Source of the DNA: Bacillus sp. V3B | GTDB lineage: Bacteria > Bacillota > Bacilli > Bacillales > Cytobacillaceae | DNA length: 64,000 bases | Reading direction: 5' to 3' | Assembly (NCBI RefSeq): GCF_024494465.1 | Contig: NZ_JAETXM010000001.1 | Location: forward strand, 434,001 to 498,000 | Translations under genes and position numbers: made by a program | In this document: positions 63,643-64,000 of the stretch, in pieces | Position numbering within the stretch: the stretch's first letter is position 1 | Layout of the letters: each line of letters begins with the position of its first letter | Notes under the pieces: generated by a model | What the model was told of the DNA's origin: nothing | The model's input: only the letters and a program-made list of their open reading frames with translations | The model's database searches: none

Positions 63643-64000
63643 TTACGACTGAAACATGCGCACAATTTTTTTAATATCTTTTGTTGTTGATAAGGCAATT
63701 AATAGTTTAATTCTTGCCTTTTGACCATTTAAGCCATTTGAAAAGATCACCCCAAGACTTTTTAATAGTGATCCTCCCCCTTCATAGGAATAGCTACCTT
63801 CTGCAATCCCATTAAAGCAGCGAGAGACAAGAACAATCGGAATATTTTGATCGAGTAAAGCGGTAATGCCATCAATTGTCGCAGGTGGGAGATTACCTTG
63901 TCCAAGTGCTTCGATGACAACTCCGTCATAGTGTAGATCTCTTATGGCATAAAAAAGAGAAGCATCCATTCCTGCATGTGCTTTGAGCAACGCCACACGT
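63643..64000 (-). CDS. ansA: L-asparaginase (5' part beyond window)
   Basis: The last about 118 codons of a type I L-asparaginase, which hydrolyses asparagine to aspartate and ammonia. The reading frame is open to the window end, with KAHAGMDASLFYAIRDLHYDG, GVVIEALGQGNLPP, VLVSRCFNGIAEGSY and the C-terminal NGLNGQKARIKLLIAL pattern. Active-site threonines lie in the missing N-terminal part. Converges on ypdA. Confidence 0.88.
   Translation of the reverse strand, partial: RVALLKAHAGMDASLFYAIRDLHYDGVVIEALGQGNLPPATIDGITALLDQNIPIVLVSRCFNGIAEGSYSYEGGGSLLKSLGVIFSNGLNGQKARIKLLIALSTTKDIKKIVRMFQS

Overview
The window is chromosomal DNA from a low-GC, endospore-forming member of the Bacillaceae. Gene order follows the Bacillus subtilis zwf to gudB/ypdA arc almost step by step. 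It carries the core sporulation loci (spoIIM, dacF-spoIIAA-spoIIAB-sigF, spoVA genes, dacB-spmA-spmB, cotJABC), a T-box leader, a Rex-type box and recognisable sigma-H, sigma-E and ECF promoters. I see no rRNA or tRNA gene, CRISPR array, prophage or intact transposase. The species cannot be read from the sequence alone.

Region 1-15 kb: partial zwf (minus), rnz, a T-box-controlled sodium:solute symporter, yqjP-yqjQ, then a minus-strand group (ywbE, a small basic protein, an MFS pump). A decayed amino-acid ABC ATPase precedes the yjlC-ndh operon, which has a Rex-like box. A C92-like cysteine hydrolase, a deleted MFS pseudogene with a perfect inverted repeat at its junction, a YitT-family membrane protein, an unrecognised TPR protein and the tail of an ABC exporter follow. 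This is the most rearranged part of the window.

Region 15-28 kb: yqkB, yqkC and yqkD, then an inserted block for HMG-CoA lyase and 3-oxoacid CoA-transferase (mvaB, scoA, scoB). After it come yqkE, yqkF, mciZ, nudF, endoQ (yqxK), spoIIM, fur, yqzK, xerD and deoB. punA and pdp, common in this interval in relatives, are gone, and a short pdp-like 5' remnant remains.

Region 27-45 kb: dacF and the spoIIA operon, a 144-bp cloverleaf-like inverted-repeat element, and a spoVA operon containing only AA, AB, AEA and AF (AC, AD and AEB absent here). Then lysA, ypuA flanked by two copies of a palindromic repeat of about 133 bp, ribT without the rib operon, ypuF, scpAB, an unrecognised gene, ypuI, a SodF-type superoxide dismutase, dacB-spmA-spmB, a third copy of the 133-bp repeat, and rluB.

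Region 45-64 kb: the cytochrome c maturation and redox-sensing set resABC-resDE, sigX with a short rsiX, fer, ypbB-recS, ypbD-ypbE, ypbF, cotJABC (minus), ypbG, ypbH, gudB, ypdA and a partial ansA (minus).

Functionally the window combines sporulation (compartment sigma factors, germinant and DPA channel parts, cortex maturation, coat), redox and respiration (ndh with Rex, res genes, Fur, SOD, YpdA) and DNA maintenance (XerD, ScpAB, RecS, EndoQ). Reductive losses (punA-pdp, rib operon, part of spoVA, three decayed transporters) and small palindromic repeats are the main departures from the B. subtilis layout.
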